Source: Derxia gummosa DSM 723 (GTDB lineage: Bacteria; Pseudomonadota; Gammaproteobacteria; Burkholderiales; Burkholderiaceae_E). Taken from it: 64,000 bases of DNA. Below the pieces are notes generated by a model that searched no databases, was not told the DNA's origin, and was given only the letters and a program-made list of their open reading frames with translations. The DNA lies in contig NZ_KI519500.1 in the NCBI RefSeq assembly GCF_000482785.1, forward strand, positions 121,282 to 185,281. Reading direction: 5' to 3'. The translations under genes were made by a program, and so were the position numbers. Of this stretch, positions 49,356-59,460 are shown one piece after another (position 1 is the stretch's first letter; every line of letters starts with the position of its first letter).

Positions 49356-51242
49356 TTGAAGATCACCCTCCTCCAGGCCCGCAGCGACGGGCAGATCGAC
49401 CTGACGCCGGCCACGACCGGCAACGGCCGCGCCAACACCGCCATCGCCGCCATCGCTGGCGGCCTGCATGCGCTCGCCTTCGAGGCCGAGCCGCTGTGGT
49501 GGCTGCAACTGCTCGCGCTCGCGCTGCTGGTGTGGCGCGCCGGCCGGGCGCCGGGCGCGTGGGCGGCGGCGCGGCTCAGCTTCGTGTTCGGACTCGGCTG
49601 GTTCGGCGTGGGCGTGAACTGGGTGTTCATCTCGATGCACCACTACGGCGGCATGCATCCGGCGCTCGCGGGCGCGGCGACGGCGCTGTTCTGCGGCTAC
49701 TTGGCGCTGTTCCCGGCACTGGCGACGGGCGTGTGGGGCGCGCTCATGGGACGCGGCGCGGCGCGCGGCGGCTTCGCGGCGGTGCTGGTGTTCGCGGCGC
49801 TCTGGGGCGCGAGCGAATGGCTGCGCGGCACGCTGTTCACCGGCTTTCCGTGGATCGCGAGCGGGCTCGCGCATGTGGACGGGCCGCTCGCCGGCTGGAT
49901 GCCGCTGGTCGGGCAGACGACGGTGAACGCGATCGCGGGCTTCGTGGCGGCGGCGCTGGTGTCGCTGCTCGAAGGCGCGGATGCGCGGCTGGGGCGCGGC
50001 GGGCTGGGGCGACTGGGCAGGCGCGGCGGACCGGCCGGCGCGCTCGGCGGCTTCGGCCAGGGCGGGCCGGGCGCCAGCGCGCGCGGGGCCGCCGGTTTCG
50101 CGGGTGCGTGGAAGGGCGGGCGCATGCGGGTCGGCGACTCGGAGGTGATCGACGTCGGCGGGCCGGGCGATGGCGCGGGCGGCTTCGGCGGCGCGGGCGG
50201 CGGCGGTGCCGGCGGCCCGTTCGGATCAGGCGCGGGCGGCGGCGCGCGCCATGCCATCGCGCCGCTCCTCGCCTTCGCGCTGCTCGGCGGCGGCGCCGTC
50301 CTCGGCGGCCACGCTTGGACCGCGCCGCACGGCGAGCCGATGCGCGTGCGCCTGCTCCAGGGCAACGTGCCGCAGGACATGAAGTTCCAGCCCGAGCAGC
50401 TCGCCGCCCAGCTCGCCACCTACGCCCGGCTCGCCGGCGTGGAGCAGGTGCGCGTCGGCCCGCCGCCCCAGCTCATCGTCATGCCCGAGACGGCGATCCC
50501 CGTGCTCATGCCCGAGCTGCCGACCGACTGGACCGAGGCCATCCAGGGCCTCGCCGCGCGCGACGACCTCACGGTGCTGACCGGCGTGCCGCTGGCGGAG
50601 CTGACTTCGCCCGACGCGCGCCGCATCAGCTACTTCAACAGCGTGATCGCGCTCGACGGCCAGACGCGCTGGCAGCTCAACCCGTCGCGCGGCGGCCAGC
50701 GCTACGACAAGCACCACCTCGTGCCCTTCAGCGAGTTCATCCCCTTCGGCTTCAAGTGGTTCGTCGATGCGATGGTGATGCCGCTCGACGACTTCACGCG
50801 CGGCGCCCTGGCCCAGCCGCCCATCGTCGTGCGCGACCAGCGCATCGGCCCGAACGTCTGCTACGAGGACCTGTTCGGCGACGAGATCGCGGCGCGCTTC
50901 AACCAGCCCGGCCAGCCCGACGCGACCGTGCTGCTCAACGTGAGCAACCTCGCCTGGTTCGACGACTCGGCCGCGCTGCCCCAGCACCTGCTCGCCTCGC
51001 GCGCCCGCTCGCTCGAAACCGGCCGGCCGATGCTGCGCGCGACCAACACCGGCATGACCGCGATCGTCGGGCCGGATGGCCGCGTGCAGGCCGCGCTGCC
51101 GCCGCTGAAGGAAGGCGTGCTCGACGGGACGGTGCAGGGGATGACGGGGCTGACGCCGTATGCGCGGCATGGCGATCTGGCGTTGCTCGGGGTCGTGGCG
51201 CTGGGGGTGATCGCGGTGCGGGTGCGGCGGCGGGCGGGCTGA
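49356..51242 (+). CDS. lnt: apolipoprotein N-acyltransferase
   Basis: Lnt adds the third acyl chain to lipoproteins in the inner membrane. The protein is 628 residues, against about 510 in E. coli. An N-terminal multi-helix membrane part is followed by the nitrilase-like domain with the triad Glu378 (MPETAIP), Lys452 (YDKHHLVPFSEF) and Cys502 (NVCYEDLFG). The extra length is a Gly-rich insertion at about residues 205-300, before the last helix of the membrane part. The start is a TTG with no good ribosome binding site, so the exact N-terminus is uncertain. In related genomes lnt precedes glyQ as here. Confidence 0.93.
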   Translation: MKITLLQARSDGQIDLTPATTGNGRANTAIAAIAGGLHALAFEAEPLWWLQLLALALLVWRAGRAPGAWAAARLSFVFGLGWFGVGVNWVFISMHHYGGMHPALAGAATALFCGYLALFPALATGVWGALMGRGAARGGFAAVLVFAALWGASEWLRGTLFTGFPWIASGLAHVDGPLAGWMPLVGQTTVNAIAGFVAAALVSLLEGADARLGRGGLGRLGRRGGPAGALGGFGQGGPGASARGAAGFAGAWKGGRMRVGDSEVIDVGGPGDGAGGFGGAGGGGAGGPFGSGAGGGARHAIAPLLAFALLGGGAVLGGHAWTAPHGEPMRVRLLQGNVPQDMKFQPEQLAAQLATYARLAGVEQVRVGPPPQLIVMPETAIPVLMPELPTDWTEAIQGLAARDDLTVLTGVPLAELTSPDARRISYFNSVIALDGQTRWQLNPSRGGQRYDKHHLVPFSEFIPFGFKWFVDAMVMPLDDFTRGALAQPPIVVRDQRIGPNVCYEDLFGDEIAARFNQPGQPDATVLLNVSNLAWFDDSAALPQHLLASRARSLETGRPMLRATNTGMTAIVGPDGRVQAALPPLKEGVLDGTVQGMTGLTPYARHGDLALLGVVALGVIAVRVRRRAG

Positions 51243-51265
51243 GGCTGCTGCGTTTTTTCAGGGAC

Positions 51266-51492
51266 GGCGGCTGGCCGGGTCTGATCCGGACGGGCGCCGA
51301 CGCAAGCGGCCGCCGCTGAACGCGGCGGCTTCCCTTCGCTCCCTTCGGTAGCCCGACGGTCGGGCTGGCAACTCAGCTCGCTGCGCGAGCTTCAGACAGC
51401 CAGCCCTGAGCCGCTACGCGGCTCACCGTCGTCTACCTCGTGCGCTCGGCGCCCGCAACGGCGCCCGTCCGGACCAGACCCGGTCAGCCGCC
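51266..51492 (+). repeat. structured repeat element, copy A
   Basis: A 227-bp element starting 24 bp after the lnt stop. Its ends form a 32-bp inverted repeat (51266-51297 with 51461-51492, 30 of 32 bases matching). Inside are three 7-bp hairpins with 3-nt loops: 51350-51366, 51375-51391 and 51408-51424. The reverse complement of this copy aligns with copy B at 51605-51833; shared blocks include ACGAGGTAGACG, TGTCTGAAGC, GCTGAGTTG and CGGGCTACCGAAGG. There is no coding potential. The 112-bp spacer between the copies holds one more hairpin (51571-51586). Confidence 0.85.
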
Positions 51493-51604
51493 TTGTAAAG
51501 GTGCAGGGCGTGCTGGCTCGGCTCCTCGTACCGCCGACTCGCCAGACCGCACTCGCTGTCCCGAGCCCACGGGCCGCTCGCGGCCCGCATCAGCCTCACC
51601 TCAA

Positions 51605-51833
51605 GCGCGGCGGCGCGGGGCGGGGGCCTGGCGGAGATTCCGCGCCGCCGAGCCGACGAGGTAGACGCGGGAGAACGGCCGCAGGCCGTTCAGGCTTGCC
51701 TGTCTGAAGCCGGCGCAGCCGGCTGAGTTGGCAAGCCGGCCCGCGGGCTACCGAAGGAGGCGAAGGGCAGCCGGCCCGTCCAGGGCCGGCCGGCGCGGTT
51801 TCTCCGCCAGGCCCCCGCCCCGCGCCGCCGCGC
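51605..51833 (-). repeat. structured repeat element, copy B (inverted)
   Basis: A 229-bp element in opposite orientation to copy A. Its ends form a perfect 33-bp inverted repeat (51605-51637 with 51801-51833), extended by CCGCGCCG further in. The hairpins of copy A recur at matching places with different bases: GAACGGCC/GGCCGTTC (51673-51691) against GAGCCGC/GCGGCTC in A, and AGCCGGC/GCCGGCT (51708-51724) against AGCTCGC/GCGAGCT in A. Such compensatory changes indicate that pairing itself is conserved. A third hairpin (51734-51749) is weaker here. Both copies together fill most of the 697-bp gap between lnt and glyQ. Confidence 0.85.
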
Positions 51834-51891
51834 GTCACGGCCTCAAGCCCCAACCACGCCGCCGCGCGACGGCCAAGCCCGCAGGCACGAC

Positions 51892-51897
51892 TAGAAT
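51892..51897 (+). promoter_or_regulatory. -10 element before glyQ
   Basis: TAGAAT lies 42 bp before the glyQ ATG, just after the structured repeat region. No clear -35 was found. Confidence 0.4.
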
Positions 51898-51938
51898 CGC
51901 GGCTCCCGATCGACGCCACTCCACCCGCAGCCGCGCCC

Positions 51939-52898
<960 letters not shown>

Positions 52899-52938
52899 CG
52901 GCGCCCCGGTTCCCCGCCTCCTCCGCCCACGCACAGCC

Positions 52939-53799
52939 ATGACCGAGCCGAAGCAACCCGACAGCGCCGCGACGCCCGCGAATCCCGCGCCGGCCGACGA
53001 CACGCCCGCCAGCACGCCGCAGGCGACGACCGACGCCAGCGCGGCCGCAACGGCCGCCGCGCCGAACGCCGACTGGCGCCCCGACGCAGCCACGGCCACG
53101 CCCGCCGCCTCACCCTTCGCCAAGCCCGAGCCCGTCGCCCAGACCCTCCACTTCGCGCCGCGCCCCAAGCCCGTCCCGCCCAAGCCGCGCGCCACGCAGG
53201 CGAGCGAGACGGCGGTCGAGCCGCGCGAGGCCACGCCCGAGCAGCTGACCCGGGTCGAGGCCATCCTGCGCGCCGACGCCGGCTTCATGGCCGCGCTCGA
53301 AGCCGTGCGCGCGCTCGGCCTGCCCGACGCCTGCATCGGCGCCGGCGCGATCCGCAACCGCGTCTGGGACGCGCTGCACGGTTACGCCGCGCCGAGCGGC
53401 AAGGCCGACATCGACGTGCTGTATTTCGACGCCGCCGAAACCGGCGTCGAGCGCGACCGCTTTCTTGAGCACCGCCTCGCCGCCGCCCTGCCCGATGCCG
53501 AATGGGAAGTCGTCAACCAGGCCGGCGTGCACCGTTGGTTCGAGGAAGCCTTCGGCTACGAGCCGCCGATGATCGCCTCGCTCGCCGAGGGCATCGGCAG
53601 CTGGCCCGAGGTCGCCACCTGCGTCGCCGCGCGGCTCGCGGCCGACGGCTCGCTCCAGATCATCGCGCCCTACGGCCTCGACGATCTGCTCGGCCTCGTC
53701 TGCCGCCGCAACGCCGGCCGCACCCGCGTCGGCACCTATCGCGCCCGCCTGCTCACCAAGGGCTGGAAGCGGCGCTGGCCGAAGCTCAGCATCGTCTAG
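52939..53799 (+). CDS. nucleotidyltransferase family protein (DUF925/NTP_transf_6-like)
   Basis: A 286-residue protein. The first ~100 residues are Ala/Pro/Thr-rich and look disordered. The folded part starts near EQLTRVEAILRADAGFMAAL and has IGAGAIRNRVWDALHG, KADIDVLYFD (a GS...DxD-like nucleotidyltransferase active site with Asp-x-Asp) and YGLDDLLGLVCRRNA. The family is widespread but its substrate is unknown. It lies between glyQ and glyS in the same direction. Confidence 0.85.
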   Translation: MTEPKQPDSAATPANPAPADDTPASTPQATTDASAAATAAAPNADWRPDAATATPAASPFAKPEPVAQTLHFAPRPKPVPPKPRATQASETAVEPREATPEQLTRVEAILRADAGFMAALEAVRALGLPDACIGAGAIRNRVWDALHGYAAPSGKADIDVLYFDAAETGVERDRFLEHRLAAALPDAEWEVVNQAGVHRWFEEAFGYEPPMIASLAEGIGSWPEVATCVAARLAADGSLQIIAPYGLDDLLGLVCRRNAGRTRVGTYRARLLTKGWKRRWPKLSIV

Positions 53800-53877
53800 G
53801 GCTGAACGCCGCACCCGAATCATCACAAGCGCCCGACGCCACGCACGCCGCCGCGCCACCTTGCCGCCAGAACAACC

Positions 53878-56010
53878 ATGAACGCATCCCTGCTCGTCGA
53901 ACTCTTCTGCGAAGAACTCCCGCCCAAGGCCCTCCAGCGACTCGGCGACGCCTTCGCGGACGGCGTGCGCAGCCAGCTGCTCGCCAAGGGCTTTCTCGAA
54001 GCCGCGAGTGCCGTCACCGCCTTCGCCACGCCGCGCCGGCTGGCGGTGCGCATCACCGACGTGCGCGAGAAGTCGCCCGACACGCCCAAGCGCGACAAGC
54101 TGCTGCCGGTGAGCATCGCCTTCGACGCGGCCGGCAATGCCCAGCCGCCGCTGCTCAAGAAGCTGGCCTCGCTCGGCCTGAGCGAAGCCGACATCCCGAA
54201 CCTCAAGCGCGAGAGCGACGGAAAGGCCGAGGCGCTGTTCCATGAACATGTCGCGCCCGGCGTCGCGCTCGACGCGGTGCTCGAAGGCGTGGTGCGCGAC
54301 GCGATCGCGCGCCTGCCGATTCCCAAGGTCATGAGCTACCAGCTCGCCGACCTGAGCACGGTGCAGTTCGTGCGCCCGGCGCACCGCCTCGTCGCGCTGC
54401 ACGGCAAGCGCGTGCTGCCGATCAGCGTGCTCGGCCTCACGGCCGGCAACCGCACGCTCGGCCACCGCTTCCTGGCCAAGCAGCCCGAGGTGACGATTCC
54501 CGACGCCGACCATTACGAGGCCGCGCTGGAGCACGTGGGCCGCGTGGTCGCGTCGTATGGCGCGCGCCGGCAGCGCATCGTCGATCAGCTCGCCGCGAGC
54601 GCGAAGGGCGATGTGGTGATCCAGCCCGACGCGCTGCTCGACGAGGTGAATGCGCTGGTGGAATGGCCGGTCGTGGTGGAAGGCCGCTTCGACGAGGCCT
54701 TCCTGGAGGTGCCGCAGGAATGCCTGATCCTCACGATGCAGCTCAACCAGAAGTACTTCGCCGTGGCCGACGCGGCCGGCAAGCTGCGCAACCGCTTCCT
54801 GCTGGTGAGCAACCTCGAAGCCGAGGACAGCAGCAAGATCATCGGCGGCAACGAGCGCGTGCTGCGCGCCCGTCTGGCCGACGCCAAGTTCTTCTACGAC
54901 ACCGACCGCAAGCAGCCGCTCGCGAGCCGGCTCGACCTGCTCAAGCCGGTCGTCTATCACAACAAGCTCGGCAGCCAGTTCGAGCGCGTGCAGCGCATCG
55001 CCTCGCTGGCGAAGTACATCGCCGGCCGCATCGAAGGCGATGCCGCGCTCGTGCCGGCGCTGACGCTCGCCGCCGAACGCGCCGCGACGCTCGCCAAGTG
55101 CGATCTGGTGACGGGCATGGTCGGCGAGTTCCCCGAACTGCAAGGCGTGATGGGCGGCTACTACGCGCGCCATGACGGCGAGGCCGAGGCGGTCGCGCAG
55201 GCGATCGATCTGCAATACCGCCCGCGCCTCGACGCGGCGGCGCTGACGGGTGCGGACGGCAAGATCAACAAGGTGGCGGCGGCCGTCTATCTGGCCGAGC
55301 GGCTGGAGACGCTGGTCGGCATCTGGGGCATCGGCCTGCAACCGACGGGCGAGAAGGATCCGTTCGGCCTGCGCCGCGCGGCGCTCGGCGTGATCGACGT
55401 GGTCGAACTGCTCGGCGAATCGGCCGCGAAGCTGGAGCTGCGCGAGGCGATGGCCTGGGTTAAGGCCGAGTTCCCGGCCGGCGCCCTGCCCGCCGACGGC
55501 AAGCTCATTCTCGACATCGAGGACTTCATCTACGAGCGCTACCGCAACCAACTCGCCCAGGACGCCGATCGCGCGGCAGTGGATGCGGTGCTCGCGCTGC
55601 GGCCCAATCTGGCCGACGCGCGCAAGCGGCTGGCGGCGGTGGTGGAGTTTCGCGGGCTGGCCGAGGCCGAAGCGCTCGCGGCGGCCAACAAGCGCATCGG
55701 CAACATCCTCAAGAAGGCCGAAGGGGCGACCGGCGAGGTCGATCCGGCGCTGTTGCAGGACGATGCCGAGGTCGCGCTGTACACCGCGATCGCCAAGGCC
55801 AAGCCGGCCTCGGACACGCTGTTCAAGCACGGCAACTACGCCGAGGCGCTGAAGGCGCTGGCCCATCTGCGCGGCCCGGTCGATGCGTTCTTCAACGACG
55901 TGATGGTGATGGCCGAGAACCCCCAGCTGCGCGCCAACCGCATCGCGCTGCTGCGCTGGCTGCACACGACGATGAACCGCGTCGCCGATCTCGCCCGCCT
56001 CGCGGGCTGA
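53878..56010 (+). CDS. glyS: glycyl-tRNA synthetase beta subunit
   Basis: The 710-residue tRNA-binding subunit of the bacterial tetrameric glycyl-tRNA synthetase. It starts MNASLLVELFCEELPPKALQRLG and contains ATPRRLAV, EWPVVVEGRFDEAFLEVPQECLILTM, the HD-like region and the C-terminal anticodon-binding domain (FFNDVMVMAENPQLRANRIALL). It is followed after 7 bp by an efflux adaptor gene rather than gmhB. Confidence 0.98.
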   Translation: MNASLLVELFCEELPPKALQRLGDAFADGVRSQLLAKGFLEAASAVTAFATPRRLAVRITDVREKSPDTPKRDKLLPVSIAFDAAGNAQPPLLKKLASLGLSEADIPNLKRESDGKAEALFHEHVAPGVALDAVLEGVVRDAIARLPIPKVMSYQLADLSTVQFVRPAHRLVALHGKRVLPISVLGLTAGNRTLGHRFLAKQPEVTIPDADHYEAALEHVGRVVASYGARRQRIVDQLAASAKGDVVIQPDALLDEVNALVEWPVVVEGRFDEAFLEVPQECLILTMQLNQKYFAVADAAGKLRNRFLLVSNLEAEDSSKIIGGNERVLRARLADAKFFYDTDRKQPLASRLDLLKPVVYHNKLGSQFERVQRIASLAKYIAGRIEGDAALVPALTLAAERAATLAKCDLVTGMVGEFPELQGVMGGYYARHDGEAEAVAQAIDLQYRPRLDAAALTGADGKINKVAAAVYLAERLETLVGIWGIGLQPTGEKDPFGLRRAALGVIDVVELLGESAAKLELREAMAWVKAEFPAGALPADGKLILDIEDFIYERYRNQLAQDADRAAVDAVLALRPNLADARKRLAAVVEFRGLAEAEALAAANKRIGNILKKAEGATGEVDPALLQDDAEVALYTAIAKAKPASDTLFKHGNYAEALKALAHLRGPVDAFFNDVMVMAENPQLRANRIALLRWLHTTMNRVADLARLAG

Positions 56011-56017
56011 GGCGGCG

Positions 56018-57328
56018 ATGGATCGCGGGGCGGGGGCAGGGAACGCGGCGGGCGGCTCGCATGCCGCCGCCGACAACCGGCCCGCGAGCGGCGAGGCGAA
56101 TGCTTCCGGCCGCGCCGGTGACGCTCCGGTCAGCGCCGCCGGCCGCTGGCGCCCGGGCTGGAAGACGGCCCTCGCCGTCGCCCTCGTGGCCGGCGCCGGC
56201 TTCCTGCTCGCGCGGCCGACCGCCGTCACCGTCCGCACGCCCGCGCGCGCCGACCTCGTGCAGACGGTGGTCGCGAGCGGCCGGGTCGTGACGCCGCAGC
56301 GCGCCTACATCGCGGCCCAGGTGACGGGCACGGTCATCGACGTGCCGGTCGCCGACGGCCAGCGCGTGACGGCCGGCCAGCCGCTCGCCGTGCTCGACGC
56401 GCGCGATGCCGGCGCCGCCCGCGACGCGGCACGCGCCGCCGTCGTCCAGGCCGACGCCCGGCTGCGCGAACTGCGTGAACTCACCGAACCCGCCGCCGAG
56501 CAGCAGCTCGCCCAGGCGCGCGCCAACCGCGTCAATGCCGAGGCGGGCTTCCGCCGCACCGGCGATCTCGCCGCGCAAGGCTTCGTCGGCGCGGCCCAGG
56601 TGGATGAAGCCCGCCGCGCGCTCGACGTGGCGCTCGCCGCCGAACGCGCCGCCGAAGCCGGCGTGGCCGCCGCGCGCGACGGTGGCGCCCAGCGCCGCAA
56701 CGCCGAGGCCGCACGCCTGCAAGCCGAACAGGCGCTGCGCCAGAGCGAGGCCCGGCTCGGCTACACGACCGTCGTGGCGCCGGTGGACGGCGTGCTCATC
56801 GCGCGCAATGTCGAGCGCGGCAACGTCGCTCAGGCCGGGCAGACGCTGTTCACGCTGGCGCCGGCGCGGGCGCCGCAACTCGTGGTGGACATCGACGAGC
56901 GCAATCTCGCGCTGCTCGCGCTCGGGCAGGAGGCGCTCGCCGCCGCCGACGCCCGGCCGGCCGAGCGTTTCGCGGCGCGCGTCGCCTACCTCAACCCCGG
57001 CGTCGATGCCCAGCGCGCGACGGTGCAGGTCAAGCTCGACCTGCCCGCGCCACCCGACTGGCTGCGCGAGGACATGACCGTTTCCATCGACATCGCGGTC
57101 GCACGCAAGCCGCAGGCGCTCGTGCTGCCGCTGGCCGACGTGCGCGACCTCGCCTCGGGCAAGCCCTGGGTCATGACGCTCGCCGACGGCCGCGCGCAAC
57201 GCACGCCCGTGCGCGCCGGCCTGCGCGGCGACGCCGACATTGAGATCGCCGACGGCCTGCCCGAGGGCGCGAGCGTCATCGCCGGCGGCGAGCCGGTGCG
57301 CCTCGGTCAGCGCGTGCGCGCGCGCTGA
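56018..57328 (+). CDS. periplasmic adaptor (HlyD/MacA family) of an ABC exporter
   Basis: A 436-residue membrane fusion protein. A disordered Ala/Gly-rich N-terminus is followed by one membrane anchor (about residues 48-66, WKTALAVALVAGAGFLLA). A biotinyl-lipoyl-like half-motif (VTGTVIDVPVADGQRVTAGQPLAVLDARD) comes next, then an alpha-helical hairpin, the matching second half (YTTVVAPVDGVLIARNVERGNVAQAGQTLF) and beta-barrel domains. It stands directly before a permease and an ATPase, giving a MacAB-like tripartite exporter; no outer-membrane channel gene is present. Confidence 0.9.
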   Translation: MDRGAGAGNAAGGSHAAADNRPASGEANASGRAGDAPVSAAGRWRPGWKTALAVALVAGAGFLLARPTAVTVRTPARADLVQTVVASGRVVTPQRAYIAAQVTGTVIDVPVADGQRVTAGQPLAVLDARDAGAARDAARAAVVQADARLRELRELTEPAAEQQLAQARANRVNAEAGFRRTGDLAAQGFVGAAQVDEARRALDVALAAERAAEAGVAAARDGGAQRRNAEAARLQAEQALRQSEARLGYTTVVAPVDGVLIARNVERGNVAQAGQTLFTLAPARAPQLVVDIDERNLALLALGQEALAAADARPAERFAARVAYLNPGVDAQRATVQVKLDLPAPPDWLREDMTVSIDIAVARKPQALVLPLADVRDLASGKPWVMTLADGRAQRTPVRAGLRGDADIEIADGLPEGASVIAGGEPVRLGQRVRAR

Positions 57329-57336
57329 AGGCCGCG

Positions 57337-58647
57337 ATGCGCGACTGGCTGCCCTTCGAATGGATCGCGGCGACGCGCTTCCTGCGCGAGGGCCGGGCGC
57401 AAAGCCTGTTCATCGTCGCGGGCGTGGCGATCGGCGTGGCGGTGATCGTGTTCATGTCGGCGCTGCTCGCCGGGCTGCAACTCAATCTCGTGCGCCGCAC
57501 GCTGAGCGCGCAGAGCCACATCACGCTGCTGCCGCCGGAGGAAGTCGCGCGGCCCTTGCGCGGCGCGGCGGACGACGGCCTCGCGTCGCCTTTGCCCGGC
57601 GCGGCGGCCGGCACCGACGGCGCGTCCGCGACGGCCAGCGCCTCCGCCGCATCGCCCGAGCGGGAACTCGCCCTCGTCCAGCGCCCGCTCCAGCGCGTGC
57701 GCTCGATCGACCAGTGGCGCAAGCTGCGCGACCAGCTCGGCGCGCTGCCAGGCATCGCCGTCGTCACGCCGGTCGCGGCCGGCTCCGCCTTCGCCCAGCG
57801 CGGCGACGCGAGCCGCGCGATCCAGCTCGCGGGCGTCGAGCCCGACGGCTATTTCCGCGTCGTCGCCCTGCCCGACAAGCTCGTCGCCGGATCGACGCGG
57901 CTCGACGCCCAGCACATCCTCGTCGGCACCGAACTCGCGAGCGACCTCGGCGTGCGTGTCGGCGACAAGCTGCGCATCAGCGCCGCCAACGGCAATGCGA
58001 TGACGCTCACTGTCGGCGGCACACTCGACCTCGGCTCGAAGGCGGCCAACGCCCGCAACGCCTATGTGCTGCTGCCCAACGCGCAATCGCTGCTGCGGCT
58101 CGTCGGCGGCGCGTCGAGCCTGGAGATCAACGTGACCGAGCTGTTCGCGGCCGACCGCATCGCCGCCGACATCGCCGCGCGCACCGGGCTGCGCGCCGAC
58201 AGCTGGATCGGCACCAACGCCCAGTTCTTCAGCGCGCTCAAGGCGCAAACCATCTCCAACACCGTCATCCGCGCCTTCGTCGCGCTGTCGGTGGCCTTCG
58301 GCATCGCGAGCGTACTCGTGGTGTCGGTGGTCCAGCGCTCGAAGGAGATCGGCATCCTGCGCGCGATGGGTGCGTCGCGCGGCCAGGTGCTGCGCGTGTT
58401 CCTGCTCCAGGGCGGGCTGCTGGGCCTGGGCGGATCGCTCGTCGGCTCGTCGATCGGCTTCGGCGCGCTCGCGCTGTGGCACCGCTTCGCGCGCAATACC
58501 GACGGCACGCCGATCTTCCAGCTCGACCTCGATCCGATGCTGTTCGTCTCGGCGGCGCTGCTCGCCACGCTGGTCGGCGTGCTCGCGGCGACCACGCCCG
58601 CGCTGCGCGCCGCACGACTCGATCCGGTGCAGGCGATCCGTGGCTGA
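57337..58647 (+). CDS. ABC transporter permease (FtsX/MacB-LolC family)
   Basis: A 436-residue permease with four membrane helices: one at the N-terminus ([24 protein letters not shown]), then a large MacB-type periplasmic domain, then three at the C-terminus, including [49 protein letters not shown], the FtsX signature. It overlaps the ATPase gene by 8 bp. With its neighbours it should export a lipophilic or envelope substrate by mechanotransmission, not by threading through the membrane. Confidence 0.92.
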   Translation: MRDWLPFEWIAATRFLREGRAQSLFIVAGVAIGVAVIVFMSALLAGLQLNLVRRTLSAQSHITLLPPEEVARPLRGAADDGLASPLPGAAAGTDGASATASASAASPERELALVQRPLQRVRSIDQWRKLRDQLGALPGIAVVTPVAAGSAFAQRGDASRAIQLAGVEPDGYFRVVALPDKLVAGSTRLDAQHILVGTELASDLGVRVGDKLRISAANGNAMTLTVGGTLDLGSKAANARNAYVLLPNAQSLLRLVGGASSLEINVTELFAADRIAADIAARTGLRADSWIGTNAQFFSALKAQTISNTVIRAFVALSVAFGIASVLVVSVVQRSKEIGILRAMGASRGQVLRVFLLQGGLLGLGGSLVGSSIGFGALALWHRFARNTDGTPIFQLDLDPMLFVSAALLATLVGVLAATTPALRAARLDPVQAIRG

Positions 58648-59398
58648 GCGCGCCGATTCCGCTCCCGGCGCGCCGCATGGCCGCGCCACGACGCCGGACC
58701 GGCCGGACGCCATCCCGGTGCTGCAACTCGACGGCATCCGCAAGACCTTCAACCCCGGTCAGCCCAACGAGACCGAGGTGCTGCACGGCATCGACCTGAC
58801 GCTGCATCGCGGCGAGTTCTGCGCGCTCATGGGGCCGAGCGGCTCAGGCAAGAGCACGCTGCTCAACCTCATCGGCCTGCTCGACCGGCCGAGCGCCGGC
58901 CGGCTGCTCATCGAAGGCCATGACACCGGCGCGCTCGACGACGCCGGCCTCACGCGCCTGCGCGGCCGCAGCATCGGCTTCGTCTTCCAGTACCACCATC
59001 TGATCGGCGCCTTCAGCGCGCTGGAGAACGTGATGATGCCGGCCCTGCTCGCGGGCGGTCGCCCAGACGCGGCCATGCGCGCCCGCGCGGCCGAGCTGCT
59101 CGGCCGCGTCGGCCTCGCGGCAAAGCGCGACCAGCCCGTCGGCAGCCTGTCGGGTGGCCAGCAGCAGCGCGTCGCGGTCGCGCGCGCGCTGGCAATGCGC
59201 CCCGCCTTGATCCTCGCCGACGAGCCGACGGGCAATCTCGACACAAAATCGGCGGACGATGTGTTCGCGTTGATGCGGGACGTAAACCGCGCCGACGGGA
59301 CCAGCTTCCTCGTCGTCACCCACGACCCTCGCCTCGGCGCGCGCTGCGACCGGACGGTTCGCGTGGTGGACGGCAAGCTGGTCGAAGACGCAGCCTGA
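58640..59398 (+). CDS. ABC transporter ATP-binding protein (MacB/LolD type)
   Basis: A 252-residue ATPase. Walker A is GPSGSGKST, the signature is [15 protein letters not shown], Walker B is [12 protein letters not shown] and the switch His is in VVTHDPR. The GTG start (58640) overlaps the permease stop, indicating coupling. About 25 disordered residues precede the fold ([14 protein letters not shown]). Confidence 0.94.
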   Translation: MAERADSAPGAPHGRATTPDRPDAIPVLQLDGIRKTFNPGQPNETEVLHGIDLTLHRGEFCALMGPSGSGKSTLLNLIGLLDRPSAGRLLIEGHDTGALDDAGLTRLRGRSIGFVFQYHHLIGAFSALENVMMPALLAGGRPDAAMRARAAELLGRVGLAAKRDQPVGSLSGGQQQRVAVARALAMRPALILADEPTGNLDTKSADDVFALMRDVNRADGTSFLVVTHDPRLGARCDRTVRVVDGKLVEDAA

Positions 59399-59460
59399 CT
59401 GCGCGACCCGCCGGTCGCAGGCGGCGCGAGCCTTCTCTCCTCCCGAATGCCGGAGCCCCA

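Noticed and set aside
51266..51833. Insertion sequence with terminal inverted repeats between lnt and glyQ
   Set aside because: No transposase frame exists inside either copy, the elements are too short, and no target duplication is visible. A non-autonomous element remains possible and is reported as a finding.
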